Positions 41,409 through 49,915 of a DNA stretch of 64,000 bases are shown in pieces. Made by a program: the position numbers and the translations under genes. The stretch is from Pseudomonas laurylsulfatiphila. GTDB taxonomy: Bacteria > Pseudomonadota > Gammaproteobacteria > Pseudomonadales > Pseudomonadaceae. The notes under the pieces are model-generated. The model made no database searches and was not told the DNA's origin. It saw only the letters and a program-made list of their open reading frames with translations. Location of the stretch: positions 295,562-359,561 of the forward strand of contig NZ_NIRS01000007.1 in assembly GCF_002934665.1 (NCBI RefSeq). Direction: 5' to 3'. Position 1 is the stretch's first letter. Each line of letters opens with the position of its first letter.

Positions 41409-44201
41409 ATGAACAACCCCTCTGTGCATCACGCCACGCCCACTCTCGCGGTCATGGATCCGCGAGGGCTCGCTGTGCGTGGTGTGACCTACTGGCGCGC
41501 GGCGGTCGGACAAACGCCCGAGGCGCGGGTCACGCGGCAGGTGTTCGATGCGGCGGGACATGGGGTCGAACAGTGGGATCCACGGTTGCCGATTCCGGCG
41601 ATGGGGCACGGTTTCAGCCTGACAGGGACTGTGCTGGCGACGGATAGTGTCGATGCCGGTTGGCGGGTGTTACTGCTGGGGCAGGCCGGTGAAACCCTGA
41701 GCCAGTGGGACAGCCGAGGCTCGCGGCAGGACTTTGAATACGACACGTCGCTACGCTCAACGGCAGTGATGGAGCAGGCGCGTGGTGAGGCGGGCCGCGT
41801 GGTCGAGCGATTCAAGTATGGCGCCGCCGATATCGAGGTCGGCAATCAATGTGGTCGACTGATTCGCCACGACGATCCGGCCGGCACCCGGCATATGCCC
41901 GAGTACGATTTGATGGGGCTGGCGCAAAGTGAAATCAGCCACTTTCTCACTGAGTTGGACACGCCCGATTGGCCGCTGGACGAGTCGGCACGTGATGCAT
42001 TACTTGACCCTGGGGTGGGGCTGGAGAGCCGCTGGGGCTATGACCCCGCCGGAGATTTGCTGAGCCTTGTCGATGCCAGCGGCCACCGTCGGCGATTCGG
42101 TTACACCGTGGCTGGGCAGCTCAAGGAGGGTTGGCTGCAACCGGCGAATAGCCCGGCCCCCGGCCAGTGCCTGGTCCACGACATTCGCTACAACCCGAGC
42201 CATCAGGTCGAACGGGAAACCGCCGGCAACGGCGTGGTCACCGAGGCCGAGTTCGCCCCCAGCGACGGCCGCTTGCTGCGATTGGCCGCCGGGTTGCCTG
42301 GCGCGTCGCCCGTGCAGGATCTGAGTTACGAAGTCGATGCAGCTGGCAACATCGTGGGCATCAAGGACCACGCATTGCCGGTGCGCTTCTTCAAGAACCA
42401 GCGCATAGAGGCGTTGCGCACCTTCGACTATGACAGCCTGGGCCAGCTGATCAGTGCCACGGGTTGGGAGGCCGAGCGATCTTCGGTTTATCCCTTCAGT
42501 CAGTATCGAACCGCGACCGATACCAACGCTGTGCTCAATTACCGCGAAGAGTACGAATACGACCCGGCCGGCAACATGACCGAACTGCGGCATCTCGGCG
42601 CGCAACCCTTCACCCGGAGCTGGGCCGTTGCCGCGAACAGCAATCGCAGCCTGCTCGAAGATGATCAACCGCCGGATTTCGACAACCACTTCGACCGCAA
42701 TGGCAACCTGCGCTTCCTGCAGCGTGGCCAAACCATGACCTGGGATTTGCGCAACCAACTGACCAGCGTGTCGCCGGTACAACGGGAGAATGAAGCCGAC
42801 GACACCGAACGCTACCTCTACGGCGGCGGGGGCAAGCGCCTGCGCAAAGTCCGCACGGCCCTGACCGATGCTCGAACCGTGACCAGCGAAGTGCGCTACC
42901 TGCCGGGGCTGGAAATCCACTTTCGCAACGGCACCCCTGCGCATCAGGTGCTTGACCTGGAGGCCGGACGCAATCGGGTGACATGGCTGCAAGGGCCGCA
43001 TGCGCCGACGTTCGCGTTGCGCTACCACCTGACCGACCATCTGGGCTCCGGCACGCTGGAACTCGACGACCACGCCAACGTGCAGAGCCGCGAAGCCTAT
43101 TACCCGTTCGGCGGCACGGCGTGGGAGGACCACAGCGACCAGAGCGGCGCCTGGAAAAGCCTTCGTTATTCGGGCAAGGAACGGGATGCGACCGGGTTGT
43201 ATTACTACGGCTATCGGTATTTTGCGCCGTGGTTGAGTCGCTGGATCAATCCCGATCCGGCTGGGGCGGTGGATGGGTTGAATCTGTATGGGTTTGTGGG
43301 TAATTCGCCGTTGAGTTTTACGGACGGTGATGGACGAGGAAAGATGTCTGCCGAAGAGTTTCGAAAAGCTGGTGGAGTGTTCCGTAGCAAAGATGAATTG
43401 GCGTCGGATAAACAACAGGTCACGCGGGGTTTGATTGTAGAAGAACTTCAACCAGCCCTCGCTGCCCTAGCATCGTCGGCCATCATCGAAAGTTACGATG
43501 TCGATTCCCAAGCGTCTGTGAGTTCCATCGGGTCTGAGGCAGGGTTGTTATCGTTTGCAGGCTTGGCAGGGGATCTAGATGCACCTTCAGGCTTGGAGGA
43601 AATAAAGTTGGCTCCACTGACAACGGTCGATCCGTCGTCTTCCATCCCCGGCTCGTCGGGTGCTTCATCCGGAGTGCCAAATCCTCATGTCTGTCTCACC
43701 TGCGGCGGGTCTTATTCAAGTAAGGGAAACCTTAAACAGCATCTAAGAAAGCATACCGGCGAGCGGCCCTTTACCTGCGAGATATGTCAGCAATCGTTCA
43801 AGCAGTCAGGGGGACTCACCACACATCTGCGAATACATACCGGCGAGCGCTTTCGCTGCAAGGAGCCGGGATGTAAGAAATCGTTCACGCAGTCAGGGAG
43901 TCTCACCACACATCTGCGAATACATTCCGGCGAGCGGCCATTTCCCTGCACGGAGCCGGGATGTCCGAAATGGTTCAGGCGTAAAGACCATCTTACAGCA
44001 CATCAGGGAGCACATACCGGCGAGCGCTTTCCCTGCACGGAGCCGGGATGTCCGAAATCGTTCAAGCACTCACGGGATCTCGCCCGACATCAGGTAGAAC
44101 ATACCGACAAGCGGCCCTTTGACTGCAAGGAGCCGGGATGTAACGAAGCATTTAAGTGGGCATATCAACTTCGCAAGCATCGTCTTCTACATGCCATTTA
44201 G
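41409..44201 (+). CDS. Orphan TccC-like Tc-toxin C subunit (RHS repeats) with six C2H2 zinc fingers in its variable C-terminus
   Basis: 930 residues. Residues 1-640 match the TccC shell: TPTLAVMDPRGLAVR at the N-terminus, many YD/RHS repeats, and the core end RYSGKERDATGLYYYGYRY, then DPAG-x2-DGLNLY at 616-627 with D616, D622, D639 and D641 in the self-cleaving aspartyl protease region. The shell normally encloses a toxic, hypervariable C-terminus. Here residues 645-760 are Ser/Ala/acidic-rich, and 762-928 hold six perfect C2H2 fingers: C762/C765/H778/H782; C790/C793/H806/H810; C817/C822/H835/H839; C847/C852/H865/H869; C876/C881/H894/H898; C906/C911/H924/H928, joined by TGERP/SGERP-type linkers. 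The finger part uses codons rare in the shell (AGA, CTA, ATA). No TcA or TcB gene is nearby; no strong ribosome site precedes the ATG. Inferred: injected DNA-binding effector. Confidence 0.88.
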   Translation: MNNPSVHHATPTLAVMDPRGLAVRGVTYWRAAVGQTPEARVTRQVFDAAGHGVEQWDPRLPIPAMGHGFSLTGTVLATDSVDAGWRVLLLGQAGETLSQWDSRGSRQDFEYDTSLRSTAVMEQARGEAGRVVERFKYGAADIEVGNQCGRLIRHDDPAGTRHMPEYDLMGLAQSEISHFLTELDTPDWPLDESARDALLDPGVGLESRWGYDPAGDLLSLVDASGHRRRFGYTVAGQLKEGWLQPANSPAPGQCLVHDIRYNPSHQVERETAGNGVVTEAEFAPSDGRLLRLAAGLPGASPVQDLSYEVDAAGNIVGIKDHALPVRFFKNQRIEALRTFDYDSLGQLISATGWEAERSSVYPFSQYRTATDTNAVLNYREEYEYDPAGNMTELRHLGAQPFTRSWAVAANSNRSLLEDDQPPDFDNHFDRNGNLRFLQRGQTMTWDLRNQLTSVSPVQRENEADDTERYLYGGGGKRLRKVRTALTDARTVTSEVRYLPGLEIHFRNGTPAHQVLDLEAGRNRVTWLQGPHAPTFALRYHLTDHLGSGTLELDDHANVQSREAYYPFGGTAWEDHSDQSGAWKSLRYSGKERDATGLYYYGYRYFAPWLSRWINPDPAGAVDGLNLYGFVGNSPLSFTDGDGRGKMSAEEFRKAGGVFRSKDELASDKQQVTRGLIVEELQPALAALASSAIIESYDVDSQASVSSIGSEAGLLSFAGLAGDLDAPSGLEEIKLAPLTTVDPSSSIPGSSGASSGVPNPHVCLTCGGSYSSKGNLKQHLRKHTGERPFTCEICQQSFKQSGGLTTHLRIHTGERFRCKEPGCKKSFTQSGSLTTHLRIHSGERPFPCTEPGCPKWFRRKDHLTAHQGAHTGERFPCTEPGCPKSFKHSRDLARHQVEHTDKRPFDCKEPGCNEAFKWAYQLRKHRLLHAI

Positions 44202-44251
44202 TTGCTGCTCAACGGCAAGTGCCATATCGGGATTTCCATTGTTCCGTCGAA

Positions 44252-45304
44252 TCAGGTTTCTTTCGGAACAACCTGCCCCACAGCATCCACCTGCACTTTC
44301 GCAGCCCCCTGCTTCTGAGCCCGCCAAGTCGCAGGCGGCATCCCAAACTGACTGATAAACCACCGCGTAAACGAACTCGCCATCGAATACCCAAGCATGT
44401 CGGCAATGCGGCTCAGCGAGTAGTTCGGGTTGTCCAGGTAGCGCAGCACCAGATCTCGACGCACGTCGTTGATCACGTCGTTGAAGGCGCAGCCGTCGTC
44501 CTTGAGGCGGCGTTGCAGGGTGCGCACGTTCATGCCCTGGCTCTGGGCGACCTGTTCGATGGTGGCGCGTCCCATGGGCAGCAGCAGGTAGATCGCCTTG
44601 CGTACTTCGAACAGCATCGAGGTGCCTTCGTGGCCCTGCAGCGAGTCGAGGTAGCTCTGGGCGTAGCGGGCCATGGCCGGGTCGGCGTTGGGGTTGGTCA
44701 TGTCGAGGCTGATGTCGGGGCAGACGATGCCGTTGAACTCGCTGCCGAACTCCAGTTTGCAACCAAACAACCGGCGGTGCAGGTGCAGGTTGTCCGGTGC
44801 CTGGTGCATGAAGTTGACGCTGTAGGGGTGCCAGTGTGAGCCCAGCAGGGCCGAGCACAGCCGGAACATCACGCCGATGGCCAGCTCCGTGGCCTGGCGG
44901 CTGGGCATGGGTGTTTCGGTGACCACCTCTTCGCGAATGATCACCATCTTGCCGGCCTCTTCGATGAAGATGGCCAGCGAGTCGTTCATCAGGTGTCGGT
45001 AATCCACCACGACCTGCAAGGCATCGCGCAGGGTGCGCTGGTGACTGAGCAGCAGGCTGACCACGCCGAAGTCCGAAAGCTGGCGCGACTCGGCCATGCT
45101 CAGGCCGAAGGTCTGGCAACCGCTGGCGGTGGCGGAGTCTTCCAGCAGGCGTACGGCGGCATCGATCTGGATGCGGTGTTCAGGGGCTTGCAGTTGGGCC
45201 CTGCTCAGGCCGACAGCGGCCAGCACGTCGCGCGGGTTGAAACCCAGGTACTGGGTGACCTCAAGGTAGTTGGTCAAGACGGCGGCGCGAACAAGCTTGG
45301 TCAT
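44252..45304 (-). CDS. AraC-family regulator with arginine/ornithine-type ligand domain (OruR-like)
   Basis: 350 residues. N-terminal ligand-binding domain (about 20-210, PF12625-like layout: LLEDSATASGCQTFGL, GVVSLLLSHQRTLRDAL), and the C-terminal AraC double helix-turn-helix from about 250 (TIEQVAQSQGMNVRTLQRRL and SLSRIADMLGYSMASSFTRWF). ATG at 45304, divergent from the hydrolase gene at 45659. Its 3' end is 50 bp from the end of the toxin gene. A stretch encoding part of the first helix-turn-helix is duplicated at 41299-41360. Likely regulates the hydrolase and downstream lipid-type operon. Confidence 0.9.
   Translation of the reverse strand: MTKLVRAAVLTNYLEVTQYLGFNPRDVLAAVGLSRAQLQAPEHRIQIDAAVRLLEDSATASGCQTFGLSMAESRQLSDFGVVSLLLSHQRTLRDALQVVVDYRHLMNDSLAIFIEEAGKMVIIREEVVTETPMPSRQATELAIGVMFRLCSALLGSHWHPYSVNFMHQAPDNLHLHRRLFGCKLEFGSEFNGIVCPDISLDMTNPNADPAMARYAQSYLDSLQGHEGTSMLFEVRKAIYLLLPMGRATIEQVAQSQGMNVRTLQRRLKDDGCAFNDVINDVRRDLVLRYLDNPNYSLSRIADMLGYSMASSFTRWFISQFGMPPATWRAQKQGAAKVQVDAVGQVVPKET
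44481..44555. repeat. Direct repeat inside araC (right, intact copy)
   Basis: Source copy of the fragment found at 41299-41360. It encodes part of the SQGMNVRTLQRRLKDDG region on the minus strand and is in frame and complete here. The two copies are about 3.2 kb apart. Confidence 0.85.
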
Positions 45305-45658
45305 GCGAGGGCTTCCCTGTGCCGGTGGTGATTGGCGTGAGCGTGGCGACTATATCCAGCGTATCAACAGTTGAACAGTTGTCATGTCGTCGATGGTTTT
45401 CATGCTGTGCGCTCACCCATCTTCTACGCTGCATGGAGCCATCAGCGCTCATCCGTTGATTACAGTGACCTTGCGCCAACCTGCGGGGTTTTTAGACCGG
45501 CGGTCACGCGTCCGAGTGTCCGACAATTTGTCATCAAAAGAAAAGTGCCTGACGTCCAATGTAAAGCGCTTCGGGTGGGCGCAATTTAATGTCGACCCTA
45601 CAAAAAGCCCCTGGCGAAAACAGCCAGTCGAGTTATCGAGAAAGCGAAGGTGTTGACC
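45305..45658. promoter_or_regulatory. Divergent promoter region araC / hydrolase (354 bp, no gene)
   Basis: No coding sequence is supported. CCGACAATTTGTC at about 45519 is close to a palindrome, and TGACGTCCAATGTAAAG follows some 20 bp later; these may be AraC half-sites upstream of the hydrolase gene. The rest is unremarkable. Confidence 0.35.
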
Positions 45659-46225
45659 GTGGACAAACTGCAAACTGCCGCCACCGTTCTGATCGTTCCA
45701 GGTCTGCGCGAGCACGTGGCCGAACATTGGCAAACGTTGCTGCAAGCCAGGCTGAGCAACGTACGTAGCGTCCCTCCGCTGGAGACCGACAAGCTCGATT
45801 GCATGGCTCGCGTGCGGGCCATCCAGCACGAACTCGAACAGATCGACGGGCCGGTGATTCTGGTCGCCCACAGTGCCGGCGTACTGATGGTCGCGCACTG
45901 GGCTGCGCACTACAGCCGTCCGATCAAGGGCGCTTTGCTGGCCGCGCCACCGGACCTCGATGCGGTCTGGCCGGCAAATTATCCATCCTCCGAAACCCTG
46001 CGTAGCCAGGGCTGGAATCCTCTGCCACAAGGCCCGCTGCCATTTCGCAGCATCGTGGCCGGCAGCACCAACGATCACCTTGCCACGCTGCCTGCGGTCA
46101 CCCGCATGGCAGAAGGCTGGGGCGCCGAATTGCTCAATCTGGGCGATGTCGGTCACCTCAATCCGGCCGCAGGATTTGGCCACTGGCCGCAAGCCGAAGC
46201 ACTCATCCTGGAGCTGGACCGCTAG
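45659..46225 (+). CDS. Small alpha/beta hydrolase (RBBP9/YdeN-type serine hydrolase)
   Basis: 188 residues. TVLIVPGLREHVAEHWQ at the N-terminus, the nucleophile elbow VAHSAGVLM, and DVGHLNPAAGFG with the catalytic His at the C-terminus fit the RBBP9-like family of small serine hydrolases. The GTG at 45659 is chosen because GAAGG lies 8 nt upstream; an in-frame GTG at 45650 and TTG at 45653 are possible. It is divergent from the AraC gene and 123 bp upstream of the DUF1302 gene. The substrate is probably an ester in the lipid-type pathway that follows. Confidence 0.85.
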   Translation: MDKLQTAATVLIVPGLREHVAEHWQTLLQARLSNVRSVPPLETDKLDCMARVRAIQHELEQIDGPVILVAHSAGVLMVAHWAAHYSRPIKGALLAAPPDLDAVWPANYPSSETLRSQGWNPLPQGPLPFRSIVAGSTNDHLATLPAVTRMAEGWGAELLNLGDVGHLNPAAGFGHWPQAEALILELDR

Positions 46226-46348
46226 TACAAGGAGCTGGACTGGCAGTACGCCACCGGCATTTGCCCTCATTCCTTAAACGCAAACACGAAGAGGTTTGCG
46301 TGAGGGCGGCTGCGCTAAAAACAAATACAAAAAGGCGGAGACAACGCA

Positions 46349-48352
46349 ATGCACAACAACAAGAGTCACGGCTTCACCGCTCCACGCTACACCTTGCTCG
46401 CCTCGGCCATTCTCGCGGCAAGCTTACCGGTGGCCCATGGGGCCGAAATCGAGACGGGGAATCCGGACTGGAACGTACGGGTGGATAACACCATCAAGTA
46501 CAACTATGGCGTGCGTACCGAAAGCGCCGACAAACGCATGTTGGGAACGCCGAACAACAACGACGGCGACTACAACTTCCGCAAGGCCGGCACGAACATC
46601 ACCAACCGTGTCGACCTGTTGACCGAAATGGACGTGGTCTACAAGAACGCCATGGGTTTTCGCGTCAGCGCCGCCAGCTGGTACGACAAGGCCTATGACA
46701 ACACCGGCTCCAATTCCAACCCGTTCGTCAACGGCAACGATGCGCGTTCGGGCCTGATTGCCAACGACCCGCGCCTGGCCGGGGTCACCCATGACAACGT
46801 CGGCAACGGCAGCCCGCACCTGAGCAACTATGCCCAGCGCTACTACAGCGGTCCGTCGGGCGAAATCCTCGATGCCTTCGTGTTCTACAGCACCGAAGTG
46901 GGCGAGGAGTCGATGTTCAGCGCCAAGGCCGGCCAGCACAACGTGTTCTGGGGCGAGACCATTCTCAACCCGGTGCACTCGGTCAGCTATGGCCAGTCCG
47001 GCCTCGACCTGGCCAAGCTTGCCGCATCGCCGGGTACCGAGGCCAAGGAACTGTTCGTTCCGCGTAACCAGCTGTCGATGACGTTCACCGTCAATCCCGA
47101 GCTGACCGTGGGTGCCCAGTATTTCCTCAATTGGGATGCCGCGCGCTTGCCGGAAGCGGGCACCTATTACGGTGGTTCCGACCTGGTCGGCTTCGGCGCG
47201 CAATCGTTCCTGTTGGGCAACACCAACGCCGTGGTACCGGGCAGCCCGCTGGGTTGTGGCCTGGCACCGTGCAACGCCTTGACCAATGTGCGTCGCGGCA
47301 AGGACCTGACACCGCATGACAGCGGCGACTGGGGCGTCATGGCCAAGTGGTCGCCGGCGTGGCTGGATGGCACCCTCGGCGTTTACTACCGCGAAACCTC
47401 GGAAATCCTGCCGCAAGCCTATCTGGACGCCAGAGGCATTACCTCGGCCAACCCGAACGGCACCCGTCCGGCGGGGCAAGTGCCGGCGGTGATCAACACC
47501 CTCAATTCGCTGGACACCGCCACCTATCAACTGGCCTATGCCGACAACATCAAGATCCTTGGCCTGAGCCTGTCCAAGGATGTCGGCGGGATCAGCGTCG
47601 GTTCGGACCTTAACGTTCGCCACAACATGCCGCTGGCCAGTATCCCGGCGATCGTCAGTACCCGCAGCCCGCTGGGCCTGGGTCAAGGTCTGGGTCTGCT
47701 GCCTGCACGTACGGACGCCACCGGTGTGGTCTACGACACCCCGAGCCGTGGCGACAGCATGAGCGCCACAGGCGACACCCTGCACTGGACACTCAACGGC
47801 CTGATGACCCTGCCGAAAACGCCGGTGTTCGATCAGGCCACCGTGCTGGCCGAGCTGTACTACAGCAACCTGCTCAAGCTCGATAGCAAGAACGAGGCGC
47901 TCTACAAGGGCAAGGACAGCTATCGCGGCATCGACGCGCCGACCCGTGACAACTGGGGCCTGGCAGTCAACTTCACACCGACCTGGTACCAGGTGTTCCC
48001 GGGTGTCGACCTCAACGCACCGATGTCCGTCAACGTCGGTCTCGATGGCGTGTCGCCGGTCTCCGGTGGTGGTGCCAAGGACACCGGCAACTATGCCGTG
48101 GGCGTGGGCGCCATTGTCTACAACAAATACTTTGTCGACCTGAAGTACGTGGACTCCTTCGGCCAGACCGACAAGTGCAACGTCAGCGGTGTGAGCACCG
48201 GCCCGAACGGCGGCGACGGCTCCACCCCGAACGCCTTCAGCGGCAACGAAAACTACGCCTGCTACGCCGGCGGCTACTCATCCTTCTCCGGTGGTGGTGC
48301 CACGACCGAGGACCGTGGTGCCGTGTACCTGACGATGAAAACAACATTCTGA
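46349..48352 (+). CDS. DUF1302-family outer-membrane-type protein
   Basis: 667 residues. A signal peptide is evident (hydrophobic LLASAILAASLP, cleavage near AHGAE at about 32). The rest is rich in beta-strand-forming, aromatic-ended segments, ending in a terminal Phe (LTMKTTF), typical of an outer-membrane beta barrel. DUF1302 proteins usually sit beside a DUF1329 partner and are linked to uptake or handling of fatty acids, sterols or similar hydrophobic substrates in pseudomonads. GGCGGAG precedes the ATG. Leads a six-gene operon. Confidence 0.88.
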   Translation: MHNNKSHGFTAPRYTLLASAILAASLPVAHGAEIETGNPDWNVRVDNTIKYNYGVRTESADKRMLGTPNNNDGDYNFRKAGTNITNRVDLLTEMDVVYKNAMGFRVSAASWYDKAYDNTGSNSNPFVNGNDARSGLIANDPRLAGVTHDNVGNGSPHLSNYAQRYYSGPSGEILDAFVFYSTEVGEESMFSAKAGQHNVFWGETILNPVHSVSYGQSGLDLAKLAASPGTEAKELFVPRNQLSMTFTVNPELTVGAQYFLNWDAARLPEAGTYYGGSDLVGFGAQSFLLGNTNAVVPGSPLGCGLAPCNALTNVRRGKDLTPHDSGDWGVMAKWSPAWLDGTLGVYYRETSEILPQAYLDARGITSANPNGTRPAGQVPAVINTLNSLDTATYQLAYADNIKILGLSLSKDVGGISVGSDLNVRHNMPLASIPAIVSTRSPLGLGQGLGLLPARTDATGVVYDTPSRGDSMSATGDTLHWTLNGLMTLPKTPVFDQATVLAELYYSNLLKLDSKNEALYKGKDSYRGIDAPTRDNWGLAVNFTPTWYQVFPGVDLNAPMSVNVGLDGVSPVSGGGAKDTGNYAVGVGAIVYNKYFVDLKYVDSFGQTDKCNVSGVSTGPNGGDGSTPNAFSGNENYACYAGGYSSFSGGGATTEDRGAVYLTMKTTF

Positions 48353-48393
48353 TTCACCACTGATTTGCTCAATGCAAGCAGGAGAATAACAAG

Positions 48394-49752
48394 ATGAAAT
48401 TTGTACAAACCGTGTTGGCCGCTTCGCTGGCCATGGTCCTTGCCGCCCAGGCACAGGCCGCTGTTTCAGCCCAGGAAGCTGCCAAACTGGGCACCAGCCT
48501 GACGCTGGTGGGCGCCGAAAAAGCCGGGAACGCCGATGGTTCCATTCCCGCCTACAACGGTGGCCTGACCACCGCACCGGCCAGCTTCAAAGCCGGCGAC
48601 AGCATGCGTCCGGATCCGTTTGCCAGTGAAAAACCGCTGGTGGTGATCGACGGCAAGAACGTCGATCAGTACAAGGGCCTGCTCACGGCAACCACGGTAG
48701 AACTGGCCAAGCGTTTCCCGACGTTCCGTGTCGACGTGTTCCCGACGCACCGCACCGTTTCGCTGCCTCAAGCGATTCTGGATAACGGCGTGAAGAACGC
48801 CAGCGGCGCCAAGTCCCTCGAAGGTGGCCTGGCCATCGACAACGTGCTGCCGGGCATTCCGTTCCCGATTCCGCAGTCGGGCAACGAAGCGATGTGGAAC
48901 TTCCTGTTGCGCTACCAGGGCGTCAGCATCAGCTCCAAGTACGACTCCTGGAACGTCGACTCCGCCGGCGTGCCGAGCCTGGCAACCACCGGGCAAGCGA
49001 ACATCTCCTACCCGATCTACGAAAACCTCTCGCAGCCGATCAGCAGCGCCGACGTGTACTACCAGATGAAGCTGGCGTATACCGGCCCTGCGCGCCGGGC
49101 CGGTGAGGCGATCATGCTCAAGGACGCCGCCAACCCGTTGCAGCAGCCGCGTCGTGCCTGGCAGTACTTGCCGGGTCAGCGTCGGGTGAAACTGGCACCA
49201 AGCCTGGCCTACGACACGCCTAACCCGGGTACCGCCGGCGCGGGCACCTACGATGACGTGTTCGTGTTCAACGGTGCGCTGGACCGCTACGACTGGAAGC
49301 TGGTGGGCAAGCAGGAAATGATCGTGCCCTACAACACCTACAAGCTGACCTATGTCCAGGATCCGAAGTCGCTGACCACCGCCAACCACCTCGCGCCGGA
49401 CTTCGTGCGCTGGGAAAAACACCGCGTGTGGGTCGTCGAAGGCAACCTCAAGGCCGGTGCCCGTCACATCTACGCCAAGCGCCGCTTCTACCTCGACGAA
49501 GACAGCTGGACCGCTCTGGCCTCGGATCAATATGACGCCCGTGGTCAGCTCTATCGCGGTTCCTTCGCCTTCCTGAGCCAGAGCTATGACAAGCAGGTTC
49601 CGGATTCGACGCCCTTCATGATCTACGACCTGGTGGGTGGTTCGTACAACATCAACGGTGTGGTCGGTCCTTACGGCGGCATCAAGTACATCGAGCCGCT
49701 CTCCAAGGCGCAGTGGTCTTCGGAATCGCTGGCAGGCGCCGGCATTCGCTAA
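48394..49752 (+). CDS. DUF1329-family periplasmic protein (LolB/LolA-like partner of DUF1302)
   Basis: 452 residues with a clear signal peptide (VLAASLAMVLAAQAQAA). The body carries DUF1329 features (KLTYVQDPKSL, LAPDFVRWEKHRVWVVEGNL, KRRFYLDEDSW). DUF1329 proteins resemble lipoprotein carriers and are thought to bind hydrophobic ligands in the periplasm, passing them to or from the DUF1302 barrel. AGCAGGAG precedes the ATG. The gene lies 41 bp after DUF1302; a REP doublet and the Ycf48-like gene follow. Confidence 0.88.
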   Translation: MKFVQTVLAASLAMVLAAQAQAAVSAQEAAKLGTSLTLVGAEKAGNADGSIPAYNGGLTTAPASFKAGDSMRPDPFASEKPLVVIDGKNVDQYKGLLTATTVELAKRFPTFRVDVFPTHRTVSLPQAILDNGVKNASGAKSLEGGLAIDNVLPGIPFPIPQSGNEAMWNFLLRYQGVSISSKYDSWNVDSAGVPSLATTGQANISYPIYENLSQPISSADVYYQMKLAYTGPARRAGEAIMLKDAANPLQQPRRAWQYLPGQRRVKLAPSLAYDTPNPGTAGAGTYDDVFVFNGALDRYDWKLVGKQEMIVPYNTYKLTYVQDPKSLTTANHLAPDFVRWEKHRVWVVEGNLKAGARHIYAKRRFYLDEDSWTALASDQYDARGQLYRGSFAFLSQSYDKQVPDSTPFMIYDLVGGSYNINGVVGPYGGIKYIEPLSKAQWSSESLAGAGIR

Positions 49753-49765
49753 GCCACGATCCACT

Positions 49766-49877
49766 GTGGGAGCGAGCTTGCTCGCGATGGACCAGAGGGC
49801 GACGCGGGCATCCAGAAAGCACGCGTCATCGTTAACGTCCATCGTCGGAACGCCGCCCGGAGCAGGCTCGCTCCCAC
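49766..49877. repeat. REP doublet (GAGC class, degenerate right arm)
   Basis: The left arm GTGGGAGCGAGCTTGCTCGCGATGG is intact; the right arm is interrupted by a CGTCGGAACGCCGCC segment. The core has the same GTTAACG motif as the tandem array. It lies inside the operon between DUF1329 and the Ycf48-like gene. Confidence 0.8.
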
Positions 49878-49915
49878 ATGACCTGCACGACGCGGTTTTC
49901 CGAAGAGGACGCAGC

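Noticed and set aside
41409..44201. Possible contamination by eukaryotic DNA
   Set aside because: The zinc-finger frame is continuous with a 640-residue bacterial TccC shell, without introns or frame break, and the flanks are ordinary Pseudomonas sequence. It still deserves a read-level check.
45449..46270. 273-codon minus-strand frame opposite the serine hydrolase
   Set aside because: Shadow frame; the + strand reading has the nucleophile elbow and catalytic His.
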